DNA of 64,000 nt from Bacillota bacterium (lineage in GTDB: Bacteria; Bacillota; Clostridia; Lachnospirales; Lachnospiraceae), in contig JAEZLZ010000122.1 in the NCBI GenBank assembly GCA_023415055.1, positions 28,462 through 92,461 on the forward strand. The letters run 5' to 3'. Shown here in pieces: positions 8,801-17,313 of this stretch. A model generated the notes under the pieces. That model was not told the DNA's origin. It made no database searches and worked only from the letters and a program-made list of their open reading frames with translations. Position 1 is the stretch's first letter. Every line of letters begins with the position of its first letter. The translations under genes and the position numbers were made by a program.

Positions 8801-11745
8801 GCTCGGTTATTCATACCGGTACCAGCATTATAGTTAGTCGCTGAGCTGCTACGTACATAATAGTTGGTTACACTCGTGCCGCTTGACTTCTTCTCATATG
8901 CAACCGGTATCGTCTGTGGAGATTCTATGGTGATTTCCTGATTAGCCGCTGCTGAGAAGGATATACTTGGCATAAATCTGGGAATCAGGTTCGTTGCATC
9001 CACCCCCAGATAGACGGCATCATACTGGCTGTTCAAGTCGTCGATATCACCGATGAACTCGGAAGAGTTCTTCTTTGTCACATTACACTTGCCGGTAAAG
9101 TTCGGAACATAACGGCTGATATACCAGAACCAGAAGCTTTCGTTCTTGAAGGAATCGGAAGGCTCAATCTCTAAGAGATTTAAGTTCTTATCATAATTTG
9201 TATACAGTCCGGTATTATGAAGCATATAATAGAGACCCTGTGCCGTTGTATAACGACTGGGAGGCGTGCTTACACCCGGATAAATGTAGCTACTCATCGC
9301 CGCATGCTCGGTGCTGTCAAGCTGCTCCTTCATAAACCCTTTGACTAAGTTGTCACTGATACTATCTAAGTTCCTATACAAAAATACACGGTTATTGATC
9401 AGTCCTTTACCTGCTGACAGCTCTAAGCTTCTTTTGATTCCGATAACCTCCAGCGAGTTTGTAGCAAAGGTCTTCGTCGTACTGTTCCAATCTGAGGAAG
9501 AGATAACCGAATAAGGAAGCAGGGTAAATTGATTCCAATATATACGTGCATCAGCACTACTGGTGCTATTGATATTGGTAAACTTACCACTGCTGTCAAT
9601 CTTGGGGGTAGCAATACCAATATAAGCATTGTACAGCGTAACCGGGTTAAATTGCTGCGTCATCAGATACAGTTTATATACATTACTGTTGTAGCCATCG
9701 TTAAGACCACTGTTAAAGGTGGCTGAATTACTGAAGGTTGAGGTGAAGCTCACCGATTTTTTCAACGTCGTACTGGTGCTTCCCGTGACCGCTGTATAGA
9801 TACTGTAATCATAGATTACAGGGCACATCGCGGTACTGTTCATACCGGTGATCTTATTCATCAGGCGAAGTGTTGCAGCCCAGGACAAATCGTTCCCGGT
9901 AAAAGCCGTTGCTGTCAGGCTGTACTTATCCGCTCCTTTCGAGAAAAGCTCCTCATTCTTAAATTTGGTCCAAAAGGTCTGCATCTCATTGGTACAGGTC
10001 TGATTCATGACAATCAGGTTTGCACGGTTAATCAGATCAAGGTTTTCCGGCTTATCGATAAAATCCTTCGGAGTCACAGTGATGACACTGACACGATAAT
10101 TCTTCAGCTTCTCAACAATATTTCCCTTCAGATAGGGTACCTGTGCGGGGAAAGCGGTTGTAATATCCTGACCATAGGTCAGACCAGTCAAGGAATCCGG
10201 AACCCCGGTAACCTTGGACAAGGCATTGGAGGGCTTATTTCCATTGAAGGTAATCTTATAGGTGGTAGTGGACGAGTTCGGAATCCAACGTGCATAGAGC
10301 TGAATGGTCGTCGAGGTCACACCGGAAGGGATGGGTTGATCAAATATAAAGGGATTCGTGCAGGCAGCGTTCCAATACCAGCCTGCAAATACATAATTAC
10401 TCCTAACCGGAGGTGTCAGGGGTTCAATCGGAGTAAACGCGGCGTTCCTTCCATTCTGAAGAACATCCGTAATATCCGCAGGTAGGTTGTCTACCGTATC
10501 GGTACTACCTGCCCCCTTATTCGCATTAAAGGTAATCTTATATTTGGTTGATGGCAACGCGGTCCAACCGGCGTAGACTGTCGCACTTGCAGTAACCGGT
10601 TTCGTGAAATCAAAGGGCGTCGTACAGGCAGCATCCTGATACCAGCCTGTAAACAGATACCCGTTACAAATCGGAATCCGGTCCGGCTCTATGATAAAAT
10701 CACCGGAATCTATAAATACGATGTTATCCGGCATATGCTCGACGGTCCTGGTACCTGCATTCGAGTCAAAGGTAATATTATAGAGACTGATGCTGCCACT
10801 GTATACAGTCTTCCATTTTGCATATAGAGTGATGTTGGAGCTTACCTTTTCGGAGCTATTGTAAGCATTGATACATTGCGGTTCTTTGTACCAACCAACA
10901 AATTCATATGCCGAGCTATCCTCACCCTTGCTGAAAACATTATCCTTATAGACAAGGCCCAGTGCATACTTCTTAAATAACTCTTTATTTACTTTTTTTC
11001 CGCTATACGCATTGTATACTGCTATATTATCCTTATATCCATAGATTTTCTTTAGCTGGGTATTGTCGGGAAGAAGAGCCGTATCCGAAGTGACGGTATT
11101 TTGATAAGTTGCAATTTCGGCAGCAGTAAGCCCTTGGTTAATAGCATAGGTATAGCCTACCCATTGATAGTTGCCCGTACCTTCTGCTACCGGAGTGAGG
11201 CCATACTCATATACCGTCTTTGAAGTACTGCTTCCGGGAACTGTTACTGTCTTCGGTGTTACTGTAGTATTATAATCTCCTGTCGGATCCTTAAGTTTCT
11301 CATAATAGCCATATTGTACGGTATTGATATTAAAATTCCAATAATAGTTCTCTCTGTCCTGCTCGGAAATCATTGTGTCAAACTCCTGCTTCACGAGTGA
11401 ATCACTTGTAAATGAAATCGTCATATAATCCGCCAGTGCAGCGGTCACTGCATCCTTACTCGGGTCACTCATCGCCTTAAACAGGTTGATCGGCTCCTGC
11501 CCGCCGACAAGATAGCCGAATTGAGCCATTTTCTCATTCGGAACGATCTCCAGAACAACAAAAGGATTCCCACTGGAACCAAGGCTTCCGCTGGTTCCGG
11601 GAATCGTGTATACACCACTACTGTTCACGACACCGGCTGTGGCTTTCACCCAGGGCATCTCTATCATAATCCAGGCAAGCGATGCTAACACCACAACGAT
11701 GGCACCGATCATGCCCCCTGTCCATGTCCTTTTCCATTTGCTCAT
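5869..11745 (-). CDS. Giant T4P-operon surface protein with InlB-type repeats (DUF5057-like)
   Basis: A 1958-residue protein. The N-terminus has a short basic stretch and one hydrophobic segment (about residues 10-32, GGMIGAIVVVLASLAWIMI), consistent with a signal anchor. Residues of about 265-545 hold roughly three and a half Listeria-Bacteroides (InlB B-type) repeats, seen as FVGWYKEPQC/LYAKW, FTGWYQDAAC/VYAGW and FAGWYWNAAC/LYARW. The remainder is Ser/Thr/Asn/Tyr-rich, as in secreted beta-rich proteins, with an SETEE-type calcium-binding-like stretch near residue 1290. The general look resembles DUF5057 proteins of Firmicutes; that name is from memory and unverified. No LPXTG motif is seen. 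It is the last gene of the T4P operon, 30 bp after the last prepilin, so a role as pilus-associated adhesin or tip protein is inferred. GAAAGGA precedes the ATG. Confidence 0.8.
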   Translation of the reverse strand: MSKWKRTWTGGMIGAIVVVLASLAWIMIEMPWVKATAGVVNSSGVYTIPGTSGSLGSSGNPFVVLEIVPNEKMAQFGYLVGGQEPINLFKAMSDPSKDAVTAALADYMTISFTSDSLVKQEFDTMISEQDRENYYWNFNINTVQYGYYEKLKDPTGDYNTTVTPKTVTVPGSSTSKTVYEYGLTPVAEGTGNYQWVGYTYAINQGLTAAEIATYQNTVTSDTALLPDNTQLKKIYGYKDNIAVYNAYSGKKVNKELFKKYALGLVYKDNVFSKGEDSSAYEFVGWYKEPQCINAYNSSEKVSSNITLYAKWKTVYSGSISLYNITFDSNAGTRTVEHMPDNIVFIDSGDFIIEPDRIPICNGYLFTGWYQDAACTTPFDFTKPVTASATVYAGWTALPSTKYKITFNANKGAGSTDTVDNLPADITDVLQNGRNAAFTPIEPLTPPVRSNYVFAGWYWNAACTNPFIFDQPIPSGVTSTTIQLYARWIPNSSTTTYKITFNGNKPSNALSKVTGVPDSLTGLTYGQDITTAFPAQVPYLKGNIVEKLKNYRVSVITVTPKDFIDKPENLDLINRANLIVMNQTCTNEMQTFWTKFKNEELFSKGADKYSLTATAFTGNDLSWAATLRLMNKITGMNSTAMCPVIYDYSIYTAVTGSTSTTLKKSVSFTSTFSNSATFNSGLNDGYNSNVYKLYLMTQQFNPVTLYNAYIGIATPKIDSSGKFTNINSTSSADARIYWNQFTLLPYSVISSSDWNSTTKTFATNSLEVIGIKRSLELSAGKGLINNRVFLYRNLDSISDNLVKGFMKEQLDSTEHAAMSSYIYPGVSTPPSRYTTAQGLYYMLHNTGLYTNYDKNLNLLEIEPSDSFKNESFWFWYISRYVPNFTGKCNVTKKNSSEFIGDIDDLNSQYDAVYLGVDATNLIPRFMPSISFSAAANQEITIESPQTIPVAYEKKSSGTSVTNYYVRSSSATNYNAGTGMNNRALNITLSGSNVTLSIITANLGSDIAWLNDLYVDAQGGNRNNSDYRYKISSSSYKYYNSLDIRSDKYGVIGTSFVRDDSSRFQQWSDSEDKWVGGYLVFHYYVRTEITTVPAWTPYAANTTVSAGDVIRFPSGYSYNWNFRYAHVGSQTGSKVTRRGSFDNTRDDIDQYLYSGNDLTEAKLNDLLDFAIAGYPVILSKDCFNSDGAINTTIIDRASNVYRLLNSLTTNINYTPSCFRETDTTRDSDFVRGLNKKTFRLLVTEKPVEYVDRTQVGKEGYTDDQVYINGASDGSSRNINNKNLEFTIKIDTDNKNYYEVRLYIDTNADGKFSETEEKLDSLEIENTLTHRTTRVNRLVGGQTYHIVRQIQDYTGAIPWKLELIDIHAPLVRDDVTGQCAIMVPVKDRINVLQIISDSRPTVYFPTEEEISRATAMNGDIANPGVNKDTYFDNAIKRVNSSSWIKLSNISDPDERLYYEKIIKNAGWFYYYTNILKEFEVVFYRKSVTEFSTYALSGNYITQNNINMVILGYADCYSDITVPAALQQIDDFISEGNTTLFTHDTTSFVNLSTKPAVFNDTYWGYNINQYFRVLLGMDRFGVMTNRGLTASLGSAPDKPYKVNTPQTSNSYYTASTSTMGTRVLTQGMTNVTVGQNSNRVYKAQKTNNGQIVTYPYQIPDNLDVAETHAQYYQLDMESDDIVVWYTLFDTSKEFYKTKNDVRNNYYIYNRGNITYSGVGHDGGLSDNERKLFVNTMIAAYSAGTVATEPVIINKDRSSTGNNTDYLYIDYDATLDVGTAKPFGSEINSYVDGAGNTIYTKRIYYTLRNFSIVPNKRMTAHYYPVIVTTVGGVTTRKVLTEYPMILSTYDYDHDTDTGTLVANETFNYNQTYSNGTVHAIPLTGGVVQSTYEYYVDVPISDIYYKNLVAGSTDSLESFALDSNSRFEIQLQVIMRYGRDPAAKVPLVGRRNAIFVKRGMFTLD

Positions 11746-11775
11746 AGTATCAGTCCTTTCTTTTCTTCCACGATA

Positions 11776-12357
11776 TTAATCAAAATTTCGTCCAGTGATA
11801 TTCTTCGTCAGAACATATTCCTCGTCCCTATACTTGAATATCAGGGTTATTTTGGTAAGCTTATTACCCGTGGATGCGTCTGGAGTCACTACTTGCAGAT
11901 CGGTCACATATCTGGCAAGTAGCGATCGCGGATTGCTAATGATAGGGGGTAGCACCGTTGTATAATCCGGTGGTGTTCCGGTATCCTCCACCTTATCGAA
12001 GCGAAGTGTCTGAGTGTTTTCCTCCCATAATATGATAAAGTAATAATGCTTCAGCGTTCCCGATATATATTCCGGGTCAGGCGCCTTGATCGTCAATACC
12101 TTGTAATTATTATGATCGATTACTAAGGAGGACATAAAGGTACATTCGGAGGCTTCGATTGCAATATCCCCGATATAGGAGCCCGCCATCTGGGCTTCCT
12201 CCTGCAGCACCGCTTCCTTCTTTACCTCGTCATACGAGGTTCGTGAAACTGATATAAACATAGAGATGATCGCCGCTACGATCGCAGTCATAAGGATGGT
12301 TACGATCAGTTCTATTAAGGTGTAGCCTTTATTATTGAGTTTCTTTAATGGGCTCAT
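11776..12357 (-). CDS. Minor prepilin, PulJ/ComGF-like
   Basis: A 193-residue protein starting with a type III signal sequence: basic leader KKLNNK, then G|YTLIELIVTILMTAIVAAI, with the prepilin peptidase cleavage site after Gly and Glu at mature position 5. A hydrophobic helix of about 22 residues follows, then a soluble domain. The start at 12357 is chosen because GGAGGTGG lies 7 bases upstream; the longer frame (ATG at 12399) would overlap the previous gene. It is one of four consecutive minor prepilin-like genes, probably processed by PilD and assembled in the pilus or its priming complex. Confidence 0.85.
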   Translation of the reverse strand: MSPLKKLNNKGYTLIELIVTILMTAIVAAIISMFISVSRTSYDEVKKEAVLQEEAQMAGSYIGDIAIEASECTFMSSLVIDHNNYKVLTIKAPDPEYISGTLKHYYFIILWEENTQTLRFDKVEDTGTPPDYTTVLPPIISNPRSLLARYVTDLQVVTPDASTGNKLTKITLIFKYRDEEYVLTKNITGRNFD

Positions 12358-12380
12358 CGTAGCCACCTCCTGTTCCAGAG

Positions 12381-12902
12381 TTACGGTTCGTAAAAGCATC
12401 TTCCCGTTTCCTTGATTATAATAATATTTCTGGTCTCCGAGCCTTCCAGAATAAGATCGGTATAATTCTCGGTGAGACCTCCCGTACTCTTTTTAAAGTT
12501 AAATTCGAGCTTTGCCGATGGATGGTCGCTTAACAGAGTCGCCGTACCGCCTTCCTTAACCAACAGCTTAATCCTCGCGTTACAAATTTGATATTCTTCC
12601 AACACCTGATCCGAGCCACCTCTTCGGTAGATTACCTTAGCATAGACCTCTCCGCCAGCCGCCTGAGATAGTTCCATTCGAACGGAGCTGTCGGCTCGAA
12701 TGATCGCCTCCTGTCTTGCTTGAGACAGTGCAAGCACCAGCTTCTGGGCTGCGCTGTCGATCCTGCTATGGTTGTAGGATGAGAAGCTGACAACTGCGCC
12801 AGTGGACAGGACGACAATGATTAAGACGACTACCACCATTTCGATCAGGGTATAGCCTGCATTCTTATTCACCTTGAACGCTTTCTCCATATTTATATTC
12901 AT
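12381..12902 (-). CDS. Minor prepilin, GspH/FimT-like
   Basis: A 173-residue protein with the prepilin motif G|YTLIEMVVVVLIIVVLSTG after a short basic leader, with Glu at mature position 5. The next segment, SSYNHSRIDSAAQKLVLALSQARQEAI, has the helix typical of GspH/FimT pseudopilins. ATGs at 12902 and 12890 are both possible: AAAAGG abuts the first and lies 12 bases before the second. It is tightly packed in the operon (33 bp from the upstream gene, 23 bp to the next) and is a probable minor pilin. Confidence 0.85.
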   Translation of the reverse strand: MNINMEKAFKVNKNAGYTLIEMVVVVLIIVVLSTGAVVSFSSYNHSRIDSAAQKLVLALSQARQEAIIRADSSVRMELSQAAGGEVYAKVIYRRGGSDQVLEEYQICNARIKLLVKEGGTATLLSDHPSAKLEFNFKKSTGGLTENYTDLILEGSETRNIIIIKETGRCFYEP

Positions 12903-12935
12903 CCTTTTCTGCTTCTTTTGTTTCGCTATCCCTGC

Positions 12936-15134
12936 CTAATTTTTTCTCCAGTTTTCATAGGATATGCTGATAAGATCCGAAGCAAAGATATCCGTTCCGC
13001 TGCCACTCGTACCAGAGCTTACCTTCAGATTGAAATACGGAGCCACCGTCGTATTGTTCTTCATCAAATAACCGATGTTATCGGGATCCGCATTCAGTTT
13101 TACATTTCCCTGAAGCACCACCTTACCTCTTGCAACAATCAAGCCCGTAAAGGAAGCGCCGATTTTTATGTATACATCACCTTTTGCGATAATAATTCCT
13201 GCTTTATTCTCATCAATTATGACATCATCTCCGGTGATGAGATAGTAATCCTTGCTGTCCGCATTATAATGCAGATCGGTTTCCACCTGTGCAGGATTGG
13301 TGATCATTGCCATATTTACGATATGATCTGTCAGGAAGCCATTCGTTCCTGCCCCTGTATAGTTTTCATCCAGACTTGTGGTCAGGCCTGTAAATTTAGT
13401 AGACAGCTCTATCTGCTTATCCTCGATCAACGGATCACTGCTTGAGTGTTTTCCGGGTGTATAGGTTAACGTATTATCATGATACCCGATGGCATTACCG
13501 GTATTCTCTAGTACTGCCGGGTCAAATAATATCTTTCCGTCTCCCAGCATGGTCATACGGCTGCTGACAAGTTCACCATTGTAGGCGATATAATCCTCGA
13601 AGTATTTGGCTGCTTTGTCTGCGCTCTGAAAGTTCAGATAGAAATAAAATATTTTTGTATTTGTATAAGAAGAGGTATAATCCACAGAAGCAATTCGAAC
13701 CGGTTTCGTCCGATCCACATAATTCTCGAGACGAATACCGCCATTCCTTCTGCTGACTGAGACATCGATATAATATTTTGTCGGGTCCGAATTATATTTG
13801 ATAAATTCTTCCTCCGTCATCGGGTTATGTCCGATCCCCTTGATGCAATCACCCGGCAGCAGATATGCCGATTGTAAGCTGCGGTAGGAGATGGCTTCTC
13901 CCTGACCGACGGATATACTTGGGGAAGAACCCGGTCCATATTTACTGGGAACAGAAACGAAGGTCTTGCCTGCGATCCATATCTTCGTCGCTTCGGACAG
14001 ATCCAGAACGGAATCCTTTCCATTCAATACGATGGAACTGCTTCCCTCCGGAGTACCGGCTACCAATAGGACATTGTCGTTCTTATCATCCTTTTTTCCA
14101 AGATAAGCATTGTTGGCATGATACCCGTAATAGGTACCCTTAAGCCAGAAGCTGGAGGCCTCCGCATCCAATGTCAGATCATCTGCCAAGTAGCAGTTTC
14201 CCTGGATCTTTAACTCTACCGGGTCAGTCTTTGAAGAAAGTCCGGTCAATCGAATGTTATTTGCCCAAAGATTTGAATAACTCAAGGTTCCTGTATAGTC
14301 AAACTCCCCATTTAAGCCTTTGATGTTAGCTGAGGTTCGATCCGCGAGCTCGATCGTGGTTCTGGTCATGATCTTATCCGCATAGATCTGAAGGTTACTG
14401 TTCGCGTTGAATAAAATCCCCGGTTTCGTGTATTTATCCGAGGTGGCAGCTGCAGGGTCGTAGCCTCCACCGTACAGATTCCCCTTTATCTTCCCGGCTG
14501 GTATGGCTATATCATTGGTTATCTGTTCATCTGCTATGATAATATAATCCGGTGCCTCCAGGTTCGTGCCCTTCACGGTATTGGACCGAAAGCCCGGATA
14601 GGTTATGTTAAAGACTAAATCCGTCGAAATTTCCGAAGTCATTCCGTCTGAATCCGTATAAGAGATGGAGATATTCTTCAGAGTCAGAGTAGTTCCGTTT
14701 TTATCCGTGGTTGCTTCCGCGAGCCGGGTAACATTCGTGGCATCGAACTTGTACAGCAGCTGGGAAGGATTGCTCGAATTATATTTTGTTAGAAAGTCAC
14801 TCTGCAACAGTGTATCTAATTCATTTATGAATAAGGACTTGAACAGCCCCTCCTGTTGATCCGTCGTTTTTAAAGTATACTCCTGCAACCACTTGGTATA
14901 AGCCGTGCGGACGGCTTGATCCGCCACTTCCTCCAATCGTGTCTTGAATTCATTTACTACATTTTCAGCCGTATAGAAATTGTCGGAGGACATGGCTGAC
15001 TCCTTCATCATTTTCAGATTATGTGAGGTATAAACAAGGATGAGGGAGGCTATGATGCCGACAATAAGCATACACACAATGACAAGAATTAGTGTAGAGC
15101 CGCGATTGTCTCTGTTATCCTTATGCATTTTCAT
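12936..15134 (-). CDS. Large PilX-like pilus assembly protein
   Basis: A 732-residue protein with an N-terminal hydrophobic helix (GSTLILVIVCMLIVGIIASL) after basic residues NRDNR. It lacks the canonical Glu5 of class IV prepilins but looks like PilX/GspK-type starts found in clostridial T4P loci. The following YTAENVVNEFKTRLEE is also PilX-like. The long C-terminal part (residues 200-700) is rich in short beta-forming segments (LYGGGYD, NLYADK-type) and resembles repetitive surface beta structures; no named domain was recognised. GAAGGAGGGA precedes the ATG at 15134. Its position among the prepilins suggests a large minor pilin or a tip protein. Confidence 0.75.
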   Translation of the reverse strand: MKMHKDNRDNRGSTLILVIVCMLIVGIIASLILVYTSHNLKMMKESAMSSDNFYTAENVVNEFKTRLEEVADQAVRTAYTKWLQEYTLKTTDQQEGLFKSLFINELDTLLQSDFLTKYNSSNPSQLLYKFDATNVTRLAEATTDKNGTTLTLKNISISYTDSDGMTSEISTDLVFNITYPGFRSNTVKGTNLEAPDYIIIADEQITNDIAIPAGKIKGNLYGGGYDPAAATSDKYTKPGILFNANSNLQIYADKIMTRTTIELADRTSANIKGLNGEFDYTGTLSYSNLWANNIRLTGLSSKTDPVELKIQGNCYLADDLTLDAEASSFWLKGTYYGYHANNAYLGKKDDKNDNVLLVAGTPEGSSSIVLNGKDSVLDLSEATKIWIAGKTFVSVPSKYGPGSSPSISVGQGEAISYRSLQSAYLLPGDCIKGIGHNPMTEEEFIKYNSDPTKYYIDVSVSRRNGGIRLENYVDRTKPVRIASVDYTSSYTNTKIFYFYLNFQSADKAAKYFEDYIAYNGELVSSRMTMLGDGKILFDPAVLENTGNAIGYHDNTLTYTPGKHSSSDPLIEDKQIELSTKFTGLTTSLDENYTGAGTNGFLTDHIVNMAMITNPAQVETDLHYNADSKDYYLITGDDVIIDENKAGIIIAKGDVYIKIGASFTGLIVARGKVVLQGNVKLNADPDNIGYLMKNNTTVAPYFNLKVSSGTSGSGTDIFASDLISISYENWRKN

Positions 15135-15174
15135 AAAATTCCCTCCTTCTGAAGTTAAGTTCTTCACAACATCA

Positions 15175-16569
15175 TTATTTCGATATTATCGTGGAGCTAA
15201 GCGACTGAAGCTGCTTGGTAAAGCCGGAGCCGCTCTCATATATATTAATTGTAACATCATAGATTTTTCCGGTATCCGTGTTGAGCTCCTTTAGCAGCCT
15301 GTCCTCCTCAGAAGCCGAATTACTCGTGGATGCAGAGCCTGTGCCTTCCACTGCCAACTCAGCCTGGCTATACAGATGAAGTGTATTCGACGTGCCGGAC
15401 AGATGCACCGGAAGCTTCGCCTTGACTTCCGTAGTTGCCGGAGCCTGAACTACAAGGTAGATATGAAAACTCTCAGGAAGCTGATTGTTGATTACCATCT
15501 TCTCATCATCCAGTGATAAAGCCGAGATATCGCCAAGTGGCTGATACATAAAAAATATATTTTCAAGAGAGGTACTGAGCACATCATCGCAGTAGCCGGA
15601 GTAATTTCTGGTGAGGAATTGAGTCGTCGGGCTCGCACAAGCACCCCCGCTATTAACCAGGATATTATTAAAGGTATAGTTGATGTAGGAATTCAGCTTG
15701 TACTTCTGAATACCACTCAAGCTGTCGGTAACCTTAGAGATCTCCACTGTAGTAGTCTTAAAGAGACTGCGCTTTATATCAGCTCTCGATAACGAGGGCT
15801 TAAGTACCGGCAGCGGAGCGACTGCTGGCATCGTCGGTAACGGAGTACCCTCTGCTAACGCGGCATCATAGGCTTGTTCATATGCACGATAGATCGCATC
15901 ATTCGCATTGTTTACTGCTTCGCAGGCGGTTACCCATTCATCGTAATAATAGCTATCATTGAGCTGCATAAAATACTGTATTACCATTTCGTCATAATTC
16001 GTGCCGCCGCTCATCGGATTGATCAATACGGTGGACTCAGCATTAAATGCCGACAGATCCGCATACAGATAGTCATTTGGCAGAGCTGAACCTCCTGAAG
16101 GTGTCTCTGTGGTATAAGAAGCCGAACTAAAGGTGATAGATACATCATAGGTGCCCGTACCCTGTTTCACTCCGGTCATTTTATAGGTATAGGGTTTGGT
16201 CCCTCTGGAGCTGTCAAAATATTTGGTTCCATCCCCATTTGTTTTGACGGAAGCATTTACACCTCCGGTCAGCTCTTCTATAAAATCAGTAGCACCGGGG
16301 GCAATCAAAAAACTGGCCGGTGTAGTATAAAATTGAAGTGCTACTCCATCGATTCCAAGTACCTTCACCGTTTCCATTACATTGCTTGCCAGATTCGAAG
16401 CATACAGATTATTCTTGGCTGTCCGGCTGAGCCTGGAGGCTGTGGTAAAGCTGCTGATCAGGGGAACGAAGACGATCATAATGATCAAAAGACTGATGAC
16501 TACTTCTACAAGCGTCATACCCTGATTCTTAGGTCTGCCTTGTATTTTGAACCATTTTAATAGTCTCAT
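15175..16569 (-). CDS. Minor prepilin, PilV/GspI-like, with large C-terminal domain
   Basis: A 464-residue protein with leader KIQGRPKNQ and G|MTLVEVVISLLIIMIVFVPL: prepilin cleavage site, Glu5 and hydrophobic helix. It is much longer than typical minor pilins (about 150-200 residues), with a Ser/Thr-rich globular part. The start at 16569 follows GGGGGAG by 5 bases; the longer frame from 16626 has no site and would run almost to the preceding gene. It probably belongs to the priming/tip complex with the next three prepilin-like products. Confidence 0.8.
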   Translation of the reverse strand: MRLLKWFKIQGRPKNQGMTLVEVVISLLIIMIVFVPLISSFTTASRLSRTAKNNLYASNLASNVMETVKVLGIDGVALQFYTTPASFLIAPGATDFIEELTGGVNASVKTNGDGTKYFDSSRGTKPYTYKMTGVKQGTGTYDVSITFSSASYTTETPSGGSALPNDYLYADLSAFNAESTVLINPMSGGTNYDEMVIQYFMQLNDSYYYDEWVTACEAVNNANDAIYRAYEQAYDAALAEGTPLPTMPAVAPLPVLKPSLSRADIKRSLFKTTTVEISKVTDSLSGIQKYKLNSYINYTFNNILVNSGGACASPTTQFLTRNYSGYCDDVLSTSLENIFFMYQPLGDISALSLDDEKMVINNQLPESFHIYLVVQAPATTEVKAKLPVHLSGTSNTLHLYSQAELAVEGTGSASTSNSASEEDRLLKELNTDTGKIYDVTINIYESGSGFTKQLQSLSSTIISK

Positions 16570-16641
16570 TTTTCTCCCCCTTTCCATCGATTTACTTAGA
16601 TCCTTATGTAGTTCAATCAATTTCACCGATGCGTAAGCAGA

Positions 16642-17313
16642 TTACTGACCAATATTCTCCGGAAGGCTTATGGTTCCAAAGATATTGTCGATACCTACCG
16701 GCACATCACCAATCTCCGGTTTCTCGTCGATGGCGCCTTCCCTTACCATGCTGTATTCGTTAATTATCATTGCGCCTTTTAATAAACCGGTTTCCTGATC
16801 ATAAACAGCATTGAAGCTTTCTACATTCATCCTCTGCGGATACTGATTAATATAGTCCATACAAGTCTTCAAGCCGTCATAACCAACCGAGAAATCGATC
16901 GACAGCTGCGTACTGGATAGAACCACCTCCGGTGTTCCGTCTTCTTTTTGCTTTGTAGAGGAATAGACCATGGTCTCAGGAGTGAAGGAAAGATTATTAA
17001 TCTCCATTCCCGTCTCCTGCGCCAGTGTGTTGACAAACAATATACTTTTCTCCGGAGAGATACCGGTACCGTACCTGGAATAGATCTTATCCAGCTGTGT
17101 CTTAGCATCTGCAGCATCTGTCTCGAAGGTGCTTCTCTGCGCTTCCAGCTGCTGCAGATTAGTCAAGCGTACCTGTAGCTGCTGGTTCTCCGTCATAATT
17201 GCCTTCGCCTTACTGTCAAAGCTCATGTAGCCGAAACGATAAGCAATCGCTACGATTACAACCATCAATAAGAGAACCAACCATTGGATCTGAGTCTGTG
17301 TCAATTTCTTCAT
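16642..17313 (-). CDS. pilO: PilO-like inner-membrane alignment protein
   Basis: A 223-residue protein with a short cytoplasmic N-terminus, one membrane helix (WLVLLLMVVIVAIAYRFGYM, about residues 11-30), a coiled coil (about residues 38-75) and a small alpha/beta domain. This is the PilO architecture. PilO binds PilN and couples the cytoplasmic PilM ring to the pilus platform. It overlaps the stop of the pilMN gene by one base (TAATG), indicating translational coupling. Sequence similarity in PilO is weak, so the call rests on architecture and position. Confidence 0.82.
   Translation of the reverse strand: MKKLTQTQIQWLVLLLMVVIVAIAYRFGYMSFDSKAKAIMTENQQLQVRLTNLQQLEAQRSTFETDAADAKTQLDKIYSRYGTGISPEKSILFVNTLAQETGMEINNLSFTPETMVYSSTKQKEDGTPEVVLSSTQLSIDFSVGYDGLKTCMDYINQYPQRMNVESFNAVYDQETGLLKGAMIINEYSMVREGAIDEKPEIGDVPVGIDNIFGTISLPENIGQ

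Noticed and set aside
6127..9726. Plus-strand open frames opposite the giant T4P-operon protein (for example 7990-8679, 229 codons)
   Set aside because: They are shadows of the 1958-residue minus-strand gene. They lack ribosome binding sites, have implausible amino-acid composition (Ile/Arg/Cys-rich), and resemble no family.
12918..13445. 175-codon plus-strand frame opposite the PilX-like gene
   Set aside because: Shadow frame over a clear minus-strand gene with good start and operon position. Its His/Ile/Cys-rich composition is typical of antisense frames.
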